64,000 nucleotides of DNA, taken from the NCBI GenBank assembly GCA_012798455.1, contig JAAZNC010000004.1, positions 1 to 64,000 of the forward strand, in the 5' to 3' direction. This DNA comes from Chloroflexota bacterium (lineage in GTDB: Bacteria > Chloroflexota > Anaerolineae > Anaerolineales > Anaerolineaceae). The translations under genes and the position numbers were made by a program. Under the pieces are notes generated by a model that was not told where the DNA came from, searched no databases, and saw nothing but the letters and a program-made list of their open reading frames with translations. Numbering within the stretch: the stretch's first letter is position 1; the number at the start of each line of letters is the position of its first letter. This document shows positions 29,666 to 38,768 of the stretch, in pieces.

Positions 29666-32272
29666 TTGAAGAAATTCGATTATCTTGAAGCACTCGCGCA
29701 ATCCGTGCTCGTTTTTGACGGAGCCATGGGTACCAATCTACAGCAATTGAATCTGCAAGCCACCGATTTTGGTGGTGAACGCCAGTTCGGCTGCAACGAC
29801 GTGTTATGCCTCACCAAACCCACAGCAGTGGAACAGGTGCATCGTTCATTTCTGGAGGTGGGGGTGGACGTGATCGAAACCAACACCTTCCGCTCCAATC
29901 GCCTGACATTACAAGAGTTCGGCCTTCAAGACAAGGTATACGAGATCAATAAAGCTGCTGCAATCCTTGCCAAACGGCTGGCACAAACTTACAGCACTAC
30001 AAATCATCAACGCTTTGTAGCTGGCTCCATCGGTCCGAGCGGGAAGATCCTCTCCATCGATGATGCACAATCGCAACAGGTCAGTTTTCAAAAAATCATG
30101 GCTGTGATCAAGGAACAGGCATTGGCATTACTGGAAGGCGGGGTTGATCTGCTGCTATTGGAAACACAGCAGGATCTACTGGAGGTAAAAGCCGCCGTGC
30201 TGGGCATCCAGCAGGCTTTTCATGAATCTGGCATCCAGGTGCCGTTGCAGACACAGGTTACCATGGATGTGCACAATCGCACACTTTTCGGCAGCGACAT
30301 CGAAGCGGTGTCTGCCATTTTGGAACCGCTCGCCATCCATGTGCTGGGATTGAACTGTTCCACCGGACCGGATGAAATGGAAGCCCCACTGCATTTTCTG
30401 GGCGAAAACAGCGGATTGCCGGTTTCCTGCCTGCCCAACGCGGGCATGCCGGAGATGCAGGGGCAGAATGTCATCTACCCACTGCTACCCGAGCATTTTG
30501 CAGAACGTTTAACTGAATATGTAGAAAAATACCGATTGGCGGCGGTGGGCGGCTGCTGCGGCACTACCCCGCGGCACCTTGAATTGCTGGTAAACAGTGT
30601 CCATGGACACCCGGCACCCCAGCCAACTGCTTCACGGGCAAATTTCCTCAGTTCTCCCATCCATGCTCGTGAAATGAACCAGACACCTCCGCCTTTTATC
30701 ATCGGGGAACGCCTGAACACCCAGGGCAGCCGCAATTTCAAACAGTTGATGCTCACGCAAGATTTCGGGCAGGCAGAAGCGCTGGCACGCCGGCAGATAG
30801 CCGATGGCGCGCACGGGCTGGACCTGTGCACCGCGCTAACCGAGAATGAGCTCGAAAAAGAGAACCTGGTGACCCTCATCCGCCGCATCAGCCATAGTGT
30901 GGATGCACCGCTGATCATCGATTCTACCGACCTGCACGTGATGGAAGCCGCACTGCAAGCCACCCCGGGACGTTGCCTGATCAACTCTACCAATTTCGAG
31001 AGTGGTGAAGAAAAAGCGCGGAGCGTATTCAAACTGGCAAAACAATACGGAGCAGCCGTGATGGTACTGACCATCGACGAAAACGGCATGGCAAAAAGCA
31101 GTGCTCACAAGAACCGGATCGTGGAACGCGCCTACCATCTGGCAGTAGACCAGATCGGTCTGGCACCTCCATCGCTGGTGTTCGACCCGCTAACCTTCTC
31201 CCTTGCCAGCGGTGATCCCGACACGCTCGATTCTGCCATGCAAACACTCGACAGCCTGCGCTGGATCCAACGGCACTACCCAGATTGCCATACTTCACTG
31301 GGCATCAGCAATATTTCTTTCGGATTTTCCAAAGCAGCGCGCAAGATATTGAACAGTGTGTTCCTTTATCACGCCCTGCAAGCCGGGCTGGATATGGCGA
31401 TCTTGAACGCTGCCGAGGTGCTGCCCTATCAGGCTATCGCCAAGCAGGAAAAGCAAGCTGCCGAAGCACTGCTCTTCAACCAATCAGAGCATGCTCTGAC
31501 AGATTTTATCCGGACATTCGAAAACCAAACACGAGAAGAAGCCAGCGAAGCGTATGCCAGCGCGCAACTGGCTGGGATGGCACCCGGGAAACGCATCCAA
31601 TGGCGCATTCTGAACCGGGAGCGCGATGAGATCGAAAAAGATATCGAAGACTTCATCCGGCAAGCAGCGCCTGTTTTCAACCCTCACCAGGCAGCACTCG
31701 CATTACTAAATGAATTCCTACTGCCCGCCATGAAGGAAGTGGGAGAACAGTTCAGCCAAGGGGAGATCATCCTGCCCTTCGTGCTGCAATCCTCCGAGAT
31801 CATGCGTGCTGCTACTGTCAAATTAGAGGAATTTATCCAAAAAAACGACCGCACCAGGCGCGGCACCATCCTGCTCGCCACCGTATATGGTGATGTGCAC
31901 GATATCGGTAAGAACCTGGTGAAAACCATCCTGGAAAATAACGGATTTGAAGTGATCGACCTCGGCAAGCAAGTGCCTGCCGATCAGATCGTGGAACAGG
32001 CAACCCAACTACAAGTATCCGCTATCGGGTTGAGCGCACTGTTGGTGAACACCAGCCAGCAAATGCCACAGGTGGTACAGAAACTGCGCCAGCAGCACAG
32101 CACCATCCCGGTCATGATCGGCGGTGCAGCGGTCAATCAGGCATTTGCCGAGCGCATCGTCAAATTGGGAGAACAGGAAGCTTATGCAGGGGGAGTATTC
32201 TACTGCCGTGATGCGTTCGACGCGCTGGCAGTGCTGGACAAGTTCGCGCATGAAAATGGAGACAGAGTATGA
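29666..32272 (+). CDS. metH: Cobalamin-dependent methionine synthase lacking the reactivation domain
   Basis: 868 aa, TTG start; homocysteine MT domain (GGCCGTTP), pterin-binding domain, B12 domain (GDVHDIGKNLVKTIL). Confidence 0.93.
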   Translation: MKKFDYLEALAQSVLVFDGAMGTNLQQLNLQATDFGGERQFGCNDVLCLTKPTAVEQVHRSFLEVGVDVIETNTFRSNRLTLQEFGLQDKVYEINKAAAILAKRLAQTYSTTNHQRFVAGSIGPSGKILSIDDAQSQQVSFQKIMAVIKEQALALLEGGVDLLLLETQQDLLEVKAAVLGIQQAFHESGIQVPLQTQVTMDVHNRTLFGSDIEAVSAILEPLAIHVLGLNCSTGPDEMEAPLHFLGENSGLPVSCLPNAGMPEMQGQNVIYPLLPEHFAERLTEYVEKYRLAAVGGCCGTTPRHLELLVNSVHGHPAPQPTASRANFLSSPIHAREMNQTPPPFIIGERLNTQGSRNFKQLMLTQDFGQAEALARRQIADGAHGLDLCTALTENELEKENLVTLIRRISHSVDAPLIIDSTDLHVMEAALQATPGRCLINSTNFESGEEKARSVFKLAKQYGAAVMVLTIDENGMAKSSAHKNRIVERAYHLAVDQIGLAPPSLVFDPLTFSLASGDPDTLDSAMQTLDSLRWIQRHYPDCHTSLGISNISFGFSKAARKILNSVFLYHALQAGLDMAILNAAEVLPYQAIAKQEKQAAEALLFNQSEHALTDFIRTFENQTREEASEAYASAQLAGMAPGKRIQWRILNRERDEIEKDIEDFIRQAAPVFNPHQAALALLNEFLLPAMKEVGEQFSQGEIILPFVLQSSEIMRAATVKLEEFIQKNDRTRRGTILLATVYGDVHDIGKNLVKTILENNGFEVIDLGKQVPADQIVEQATQLQVSAIGLSALLVNTSQQMPQVVQKLRQQHSTIPVMIGGAAVNQAFAERIVKLGEQEAYAGGVFYCRDAFDALAVLDKFAHENGDRV

Positions 32273-33048
32273 GCGCTAATCCTTACAGCCCAACATTGGG
32301 AGCCCAAATCATCCCCTCCATTGCACTGGATGACCTGTTACCGTATCTCAATCATAAGGCGCTCTTCCGTATTTCGTGGGGAGCTACCAAAGCCAGCGGT
32401 GCACGCTGGGAAGAGATCCAACGCAGTTACGAAAAAAGGCTGGAGGAGATGTTGCAAAAGCTGCGCAGCGATGCATGGTTGCAACCGCGCGCCGGATACG
32501 GGCACTGGTATGCCGCTTCCGAAGGCAACAGCCTCCTGGTCTTTCAGCCCGAGCACCCTGGCGAGATCGCAGCGCGTTTCGATCTGCCGCGCCAGATGCA
32601 GGGAGAGAAGCTGTGCCTAGCAGATTATCTGCCCTCCCATTCCTCCGGTAACCCTGCCCTGCTGTCATTTCAGATCGTCACGGTGGGCAAACAAGCCAGC
32701 GAGCGCACCAATGCCCTTTTTACAAAAGGGGATTACGCGGAAGGCTATTTCGTACACGGACTGGCGGTACAGTTCGCCGAAGCGACAGCCGATTTCGTTC
32801 ACCAGCGCATCCGTGGCGAGTTGGGACTGAAGAAGAACCAGGGCAGACGCTATTCGTGGGGTTACGAACCCATTCCCCATCTTGCCCAACATGCTACCCT
32901 CTTCGAACTCATCCCGGCACGCGAAGAATTGGGGATGGACCTGACCTCCGCTTATCAATTGATCCCAGAGCAATCCACAGCTGCGATCGTGATCCATCAC
33001 GAAGATGCACGCTATTTTCGTATTGACGAGAAAAGGACTGACCAATGA
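32269..33048 (+). CDS. Stand-alone methionine synthase activation-domain protein
   Basis: 259 aa; GRRYSWGYEPIPHLAQHATLFELI...LGMDLTSAYQLIPEQS as in the MetH C-terminal domain; overlaps metH stop. Confidence 0.88.
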   Translation: MSANPYSPTLGAQIIPSIALDDLLPYLNHKALFRISWGATKASGARWEEIQRSYEKRLEEMLQKLRSDAWLQPRAGYGHWYAASEGNSLLVFQPEHPGEIAARFDLPRQMQGEKLCLADYLPSHSSGNPALLSFQIVTVGKQASERTNALFTKGDYAEGYFVHGLAVQFAEATADFVHQRIRGELGLKKNQGRRYSWGYEPIPHLAQHATLFELIPAREELGMDLTSAYQLIPEQSTAAIVIHHEDARYFRIDEKRTDQ

Positions 33049-34913
33049 AAAGAGAAGTTTTCATAAAAAAATTATGCAGTGGCAAACCACTGGTAGCCGA
33101 TGGCGCCATGGGCACGCTGTTGCACGAACGCGGAGTAAGCTTCGAAAACTGCTTCGACGAACTGAATCTGACCAACCCCGCCCTGGTCGGTTCCGTGCAT
33201 CAGGAATACATCCGTGCCGGAGCCGAGATCATCCTCACCAACACCTTCGGTGCCAATCGTTATAAACTGGAACGCTGCGGGCTGGAAGAACTGCTGGATG
33301 AGATCAACCAGACCGGAGTGGATCTGGCACGCCGTACCATCAGCGCTGCCTTCAAAGAGAATGTGATGATCGCCGGAGATGTCGGACCGCTGGGAGTGCG
33401 CCTTGCACCCTTCGGGCGGGTACAAGTGGAACAGGCACGCGAGGTTTTCAGAGAACAGATCCAATCATTACACAGCGCCAACTGCGACCTGATCGTGATC
33501 GAAACCATGACCGATCTATATGAGATCCGCGAAGCCATTCTGGCTGCCCGCGAAGTAGATGAAGATATCCCGCTGGTAGCATCGATGACCTTCACGCGCG
33601 ATGATCGCACACTTTTAGGGGACGACCCGCAAAAGGTGGCATCCAAGCTGTTCGCTTACGGGGCAGATGTGATCGGCATCAACTGCTCCGGCGGGCCCAA
33701 CCAGTTACTACGCATCTTGAAGAAAATGAAAAAAGAGATCCCGGATAGTGTGTTCTGGGTCAAACCAAACGCAGGGTGGCCGGAACAAGTATCTGGCAGG
33801 ATCTTCTATCCCGCTTCGGCAGAATACTTCGGAGAATATGCGCTGGCATTCTGGCAGGCGGGAGCGCGCGTGATCGGCGGCTGCTGCGGTACCACTCCAG
33901 CCCACATCCAATCCATCCGCCAAGCGATCGACAGCCATTCCGTGCAGAATATCACCAACGGTATCACGCTGGAGATCAGTGAAGAAGAAATCATCGAAGA
34001 AGAGATCAGTGAACCGACCCGTTTTGCCAAGAAACTGGCTGCCGGAGATTTTGTCTTTTCAGTGGAAATGCAACCCCCACGCGGATTGGCGACCAAAAAG
34101 ATCATCGCCGGCGCAAGCCTGCTGGTTGATTCTGGTGCAGATGCCATCAACGTTGCCGACAGCCCCATGGCACGCATGCGTATGAGCCCATGGGCGGTAT
34201 GCAATCTGATTCAAGACAAAGTGAATGTCGAGACAATCTTGCACTTTCCCACGCGCGGGCGCAATCTGCTGCGCGTACAGGGTGACCTGCTGGCAGCGCA
34301 TGCCCTGGGGGTGCGCAATGTGTTCGTGATCATGGGTGACCCCACTGCCATCGGGGATTACCCTGAAGCCATGGATAATTTCGACCTGGCTCCCTCCGGA
34401 CTGGTGAAGCTGATCAAGCAGCGCTTCAACCTCGGCATCGACCAAGCCGGTTCGGATATCGGGCAACCCACCAGCTTCTTCGTGGGTTGTGCGTTGAACT
34501 TGCAGCCCAACGTGCCGCAACGCGAATGGGAGATATTGAAACGCAAGATCAACAACGGGGCTGATTTCGTCATCACTCAACCGGTATTTGAAGCCAAAAA
34601 CATCCCGCGCTTCCGACAGGCTTTCAAGGATTTCTACGAAGAATTGAAAATCCCGCTCATCGCAGGCATCTTGCCGCTAGTGAGCGCGCGCCATGCTGCC
34701 TTTCTGCATCAGGAAGTACCGGGTATTTCCATCCCCGACCCCATCCAGCAACGCATGCGCATTGCCGAAGATAATGGCAGTGGTCCGCAGGAAGGTATGC
34801 GCATCGCCAGTGAATTGATCCGCCAGGTAAAAAACCTGGCTCAGGGAGCCTACCTGACACCTTCTTTCGGGCACTACGATTATGTGGCGGAGATCATCGA
34901 CAATACCCGATGA
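33045..34913 (+). CDS. Bifunctional homocysteine S-methyltransferase / methylenetetrahydrofolate reductase
   Basis: 622 aa; N-term ADGAMGTLL...GGCCGTTP, C-term MetF barrel (FVIMGDPTAIGDYPEA, FVITQPVFE). Confidence 0.94.
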   Translation: MKREVFIKKLCSGKPLVADGAMGTLLHERGVSFENCFDELNLTNPALVGSVHQEYIRAGAEIILTNTFGANRYKLERCGLEELLDEINQTGVDLARRTISAAFKENVMIAGDVGPLGVRLAPFGRVQVEQAREVFREQIQSLHSANCDLIVIETMTDLYEIREAILAAREVDEDIPLVASMTFTRDDRTLLGDDPQKVASKLFAYGADVIGINCSGGPNQLLRILKKMKKEIPDSVFWVKPNAGWPEQVSGRIFYPASAEYFGEYALAFWQAGARVIGGCCGTTPAHIQSIRQAIDSHSVQNITNGITLEISEEEIIEEEISEPTRFAKKLAAGDFVFSVEMQPPRGLATKKIIAGASLLVDSGADAINVADSPMARMRMSPWAVCNLIQDKVNVETILHFPTRGRNLLRVQGDLLAAHALGVRNVFVIMGDPTAIGDYPEAMDNFDLAPSGLVKLIKQRFNLGIDQAGSDIGQPTSFFVGCALNLQPNVPQREWEILKRKINNGADFVITQPVFEAKNIPRFRQAFKDFYEELKIPLIAGILPLVSARHAAFLHQEVPGISIPDPIQQRMRIAEDNGSGPQEGMRIASELIRQVKNLAQGAYLTPSFGHYDYVAEIIDNTR

Positions 34914-34958
34914 GATCGCCTTAACACATAATTAATATAATTATCAGAAAAAAGCACA

Positions 34959-34982
34959 AAATCCAGCCTCCGGGCTGGATTT
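34959..34982 (+). terminator. Intrinsic terminator of the met operon
   Basis: AAATCCAGCC-tccg-GGCTGGATTT. Confidence 0.75.
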
Positions 34983-35023
34983 CTTACGTTAGAATATAGA
35001 TAAAGATGAATTGAGGGTATGTT

Positions 35024-35794
35024 ATGCTCCTGATCATAGACCTTGGAAACACCAATCTTGTATTGGGATTGTATGAAGGCAGCAACCTGACCCATCATTG
35101 GCGCCTTTCCAGCGATTACGCGCGCATGCCGGACGAATACGGCATTCAATTTCGCGACCTGTTGGATCACCAAAAAATAAAGATCGACCAGATCGAGGGC
35201 ATCTGCCTTTCTTCGGTGGTGCCGCCCCTGACTGAGCGCGTGCTGGATGCCTGCCAGCGCTACCTGGAGCAAAGCCCACTGCTGGTCACTTCTGACCTGA
35301 ATTTGAACATCCAGATCCAATACGAAGATCCAAGGACGGTCGGAGCTGACCGCCTGGCAGATGCAGTAGAAGTGCAACGCACCTACGGAGGACCAGCCTG
35401 CATCATCGATTTTGGCACCGCCACCACCTTCAATGCCCTATCGATTAAAGGGGAATACTTGGGTGGCTCTATCATGCCCGGGGTACAGGTAGCCGCTGAT
35501 GCACTGGTGCAGCGCACTGCCAAGCTGCCTGCCGTTTCGCTAGAAACACCTCCTTCGGTGATCGGCAGCAACACCAGCGACGCCATCCGTGCCGGGTTGA
35601 TCTACGGTTATGTCAGCCTGGTGGAAGGCATGATCGAACGCTACCGGCAGATCTTGGGAAAGTCCATGAAAGTGATCGGCACCGGTGGTTTGGTGAGCCT
35701 GATCAGCCAGCACACCACTGCCATCAGCATTGTAGAGCCCTGGCTCACGCTGAACGGACTGCAGTATATCTGGGAGATGAACAAGCATGACTGA
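35024..35794 (+). CDS. coaX: Type III pantothenate kinase
   Basis: LLIIDLGNTNLVLGLYEG, DRLADAVEV, IIDFGTATTFN. Confidence 0.96.
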   Translation: MLLIIDLGNTNLVLGLYEGSNLTHHWRLSSDYARMPDEYGIQFRDLLDHQKIKIDQIEGICLSSVVPPLTERVLDACQRYLEQSPLLVTSDLNLNIQIQYEDPRTVGADRLADAVEVQRTYGGPACIIDFGTATTFNALSIKGEYLGGSIMPGVQVAADALVQRTAKLPAVSLETPPSVIGSNTSDAIRAGLIYGYVSLVEGMIERYRQILGKSMKVIGTGGLVSLISQHTTAISIVEPWLTLNGLQYIWEMNKHD

Positions 35795-37007
35795 AAATCC
35801 GCTCAAGCACAAACACATCCTGCTGGCAGTCAGCGGCTCGATCGCGGCTTATAAAGCAGTTGAACTGGCATCCCAGCTCACCAAGACGGGTGCGTTGGTG
35901 GACGTCATCTTGACACAGGCTGCTGAAAAGTTGGTATCAGCGCTCACTTTTCGTTCGGTGACCGGGCGCAAAGCTTTTACAGACAGCGATTTGTGGGAAA
36001 ATGAAGAACACGTGGTGCATATCACGCTGGCGCGGTGGGCTAATATCATGCTGATCGCGCCCGCCAGCGCCAATAGTCTGGCGAAGTTAGCACACGGCAT
36101 CGGCGATAATCTCTTGAGCGTCACGGCACTGGCAGCCGCCTGCCCGCTGGTGGTGGCACCGGCTATGGACGCCGGTATGTTCAGCCACCCCGCCACGCAA
36201 GCTAATCTGAAGATCCTGCAGGAGCACGGTGCCATCATTCTGGGTCCTGCGGAGGGACACCTGGCGTCCGGACTCAAGGGCAAAGGGCGCATGCTAGAAG
36301 CTGCCGAGCTTTATGCTCACTTGCGCTACCTGCTAAGCCGCTCCAACAAACTGGCAGGGAAGAAATTTTTGATCACTGCCGGCGGCACCCAAGAAGCACT
36401 GGACCCGGTGCGATTTCTCGGTAACCATTCTTCCGGGAAACAAGGGTATGCACTGGCACAGGCAGCTCTGGATGCGGGTGCGGAGGTAACGCTCATCAGC
36501 GCCCCCTCTGCCCTCACTCCCCCGGTTGGCACCAGTTTCATCCCGGTGGTCTCTGCTGAAGATATGCGTATCAAAGTGATGGATCATATAGAGCAAGCAG
36601 ATGTGGTTATCATGGCAGCCGCGGTGGCAGATTTCCGTCCGGCTGTGAGCAGGACACAGAAGATCAAGAAGGAATCCAAATTGCAGGAACTCAAACTGGA
36701 AACTACTACTGACATTCTTAAAGCATTGGGAGATTATAAAAAATCTAAAAAACCTGCTGTATTGCTGGTAGGTTTTGCAGCCGAGAGTGAACACTTGCTG
36801 GAAAATGCCAGCAGGAAATTGGAGAGCAAAAACCTCGATCTGATCGTTGCCAATGATATCTCCCGTTCCGATGCCGGTTTTGCCGTGGATACCAACGAGG
36901 CAACCATGCTCTTCAGGGACGGAAAACAACTCAAGATCCCCAAACAAGATAAAGAAGGGGTCTCACAAAAAATAATTGACACTATAATCAATTTATTGCA
37001 GGAATAA
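35787..37007 (+). CDS. coaBC: Bifunctional phosphopantothenoylcysteine decarboxylase/phosphopantothenate-cysteine ligase
   Basis: ILLAVSGSIAAYKAVEL; ITAGGTQEALDPVRFLGNHSSGKQGYALA. Confidence 0.97.
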   Translation: MTENPLKHKHILLAVSGSIAAYKAVELASQLTKTGALVDVILTQAAEKLVSALTFRSVTGRKAFTDSDLWENEEHVVHITLARWANIMLIAPASANSLAKLAHGIGDNLLSVTALAAACPLVVAPAMDAGMFSHPATQANLKILQEHGAIILGPAEGHLASGLKGKGRMLEAAELYAHLRYLLSRSNKLAGKKFLITAGGTQEALDPVRFLGNHSSGKQGYALAQAALDAGAEVTLISAPSALTPPVGTSFIPVVSAEDMRIKVMDHIEQADVVIMAAAVADFRPAVSRTQKIKKESKLQELKLETTTDILKALGDYKKSKKPAVLLVGFAAESEHLLENASRKLESKNLDLIVANDISRSDAGFAVDTNEATMLFRDGKQLKIPKQDKEGVSQKIIDTIINLLQE

Positions 37008-37034
37008 TTACAAACAATTTTTAAGGAAAATACT

Positions 37035-37757
37035 ATGCGTGTACTGGTAATCTCCGATATCCATTCGAACCTGACTGCCCTTGAGAAAGTACTCTCCGTT
37101 GCCGGCAGTTATGATGCAGTGTGGTGCCTGGGAGATCTCGTTGGATACGGTCCGGACCCCAATGAATGCATCGAAGTGGTGCGCGGATTGCCCAACCTGG
37201 TGTGCGTGCGCGGCAACCACGATGCCGCCATTCTGGGAGATGTGGACCAGCATACCTTCAACCACGAAGCCAGCCTGGCAATCACCTGGACAAAGCGCGA
37301 GATCACCGCCGACAGTCAGGATTTTTTATTACGCCTGCCCGAGACGATCATTCAAAAAGAGGTCACATTGGTACACGGCAGCCCGCGCAATCCGGTGTGG
37401 GATTACGTGATGGATTATCTGACTGCCCTGCGCATGTTCCAATTTTTTGACACACAAATCTGCATGCTGGGGCATACCCATGTGCCAGCATACTGGGTAG
37501 AAAAAGAAAGTGACAGCAAAAACAACCTAGTGCTCGATTTTCAGAAGCGCACCATTCAGGGGCGCGTTATTCTCAACCCTGGTTCGATCGGTCAGCCGCG
37601 CGATCATGACCCGCGCGCTTCTTTTGCACTATTTGACACAGAAAATCTTACCTGGGAACTGCGTCGGGTGGAATATGATATTGCCAGCGTGCAAGAACGC
37701 ATCAAAAAGGCAGGGCTGCCATGGCGGCATGCCATGCGCCTGCATGAAGGCTGGTAA
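37035..37757 (+). CDS. Metallophosphoesterase
   Basis: ISDIHSN, LGDLVGYGPDP, RGNHD, GHTH. Confidence 0.94.
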   Translation: MRVLVISDIHSNLTALEKVLSVAGSYDAVWCLGDLVGYGPDPNECIEVVRGLPNLVCVRGNHDAAILGDVDQHTFNHEASLAITWTKREITADSQDFLLRLPETIIQKEVTLVHGSPRNPVWDYVMDYLTALRMFQFFDTQICMLGHTHVPAYWVEKESDSKNNLVLDFQKRTIQGRVILNPGSIGQPRDHDPRASFALFDTENLTWELRRVEYDIASVQERIKKAGLPWRHAMRLHEGW

Positions 37758-37820
37758 CCGGGAACTTTTTCACTGCTCATTTCGTTATTCATACAGAAAA
37801 TGAACCTTGAAGGAGGAATC

Positions 37821-38729
37821 ATGAAAAGAAAGAATTTACTGATCACCCTTTTACTGTTTTCGTTGGCGGCTGCGTCGTGCAGCTCAAAAGCCGCCAGCCC
37901 CGCCATGGCCGTCAGCAGCCGGGGCGTTGCCGATGAAATGATGGCTGCCGAAGCACCCGCAATGGAGGAGAAAGCAAGTGGTGCAAACGACTCGGTCACT
38001 TCAACCGATACCAGTCGCATTGTCATCAAGAATGCTGATATCAGCCTAGTGGTGGAAGACCCCTTATCAGCAGTGGATGCCATCAACCAGATGGCAGTGG
38101 ACAAGGGAGGCTTTGTGGTCAATTCCTATACTTACAAAGTGACCTCATCTTACGAAACACAACTACCCGCTGCCAATATCACCATCCGTGTGCCGGCAGA
38201 ACTGTTGGATGAAACACTGGCACAATTGAAAGCCATGGTAGGAGATCCCGAACTGGATATCCTGAGCGAATCAGTTTCAGGGCAAGATGTGACCGGTGAA
38301 GTTACCGATCTGGAATCACGTTTGCGCAATCTGCAGCAAGCCGAAACCCAATTACTTGAGATCATGGATAATGCCACCACCACCGAAGATGTCATGTCGG
38401 TCTTCCAGCAACTCACCAGCATCCGCGGCGACATTGAAGTGCTGCAGGGTCAGATCAAATACTATCGTGAATCAGCCCAACTCTCCGCCATCAGCATCAA
38501 CCTGCAATCCAAAGAAGCAGTAGCACCCATCACCGTAGCAGGATGGCGACCTTCGCTGGTGCTCCAGCGCGCCATTCAGGCACTGGTAGACGGGCTAAAG
38601 TTCCTGGTCAATGCCCTGATCTGGCTGGTTATCTTCGTGGCGCCCATCGTGCTCATCATCGGGCTGCCCATCTATCTGATCATCAGAGCTTCCAAGAAAC
38701 GCAGCATGAAGAAGAAAGCTGAAAAATAA
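37821..38729 (+). CDS. DUF4349-type lipoprotein
   Basis: lipobox LAAASC; RIVIKNADISLVVEDP...VTGEVTDLESRLRNLQQAETQLLEIM; C-terminal TM. Confidence 0.88.
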   Translation: MKRKNLLITLLLFSLAAASCSSKAASPAMAVSSRGVADEMMAAEAPAMEEKASGANDSVTSTDTSRIVIKNADISLVVEDPLSAVDAINQMAVDKGGFVVNSYTYKVTSSYETQLPAANITIRVPAELLDETLAQLKAMVGDPELDILSESVSGQDVTGEVTDLESRLRNLQQAETQLLEIMDNATTTEDVMSVFQQLTSIRGDIEVLQGQIKYYRESAQLSAISINLQSKEAVAPITVAGWRPSLVLQRAIQALVDGLKFLVNALIWLVIFVAPIVLIIGLPIYLIIRASKKRSMKKKAEK

Positions 38730-38740
38730 TCGCAAAAATA

Positions 38741-38768
38741 AAAAAGAGTGAGTTTCCTCACTCTTTTT
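38741..38768. terminator. Bidirectional terminator
   Basis: AAAAAGAGTGAG-tttc-CTCACTCTTTTT. Confidence 0.92.

Noticed and set aside
29666-32272. MetH as a truncated pseudogene
   Set aside because: The missing activation domain is encoded intact by the overlapping next gene; split MetH is an established arrangement.
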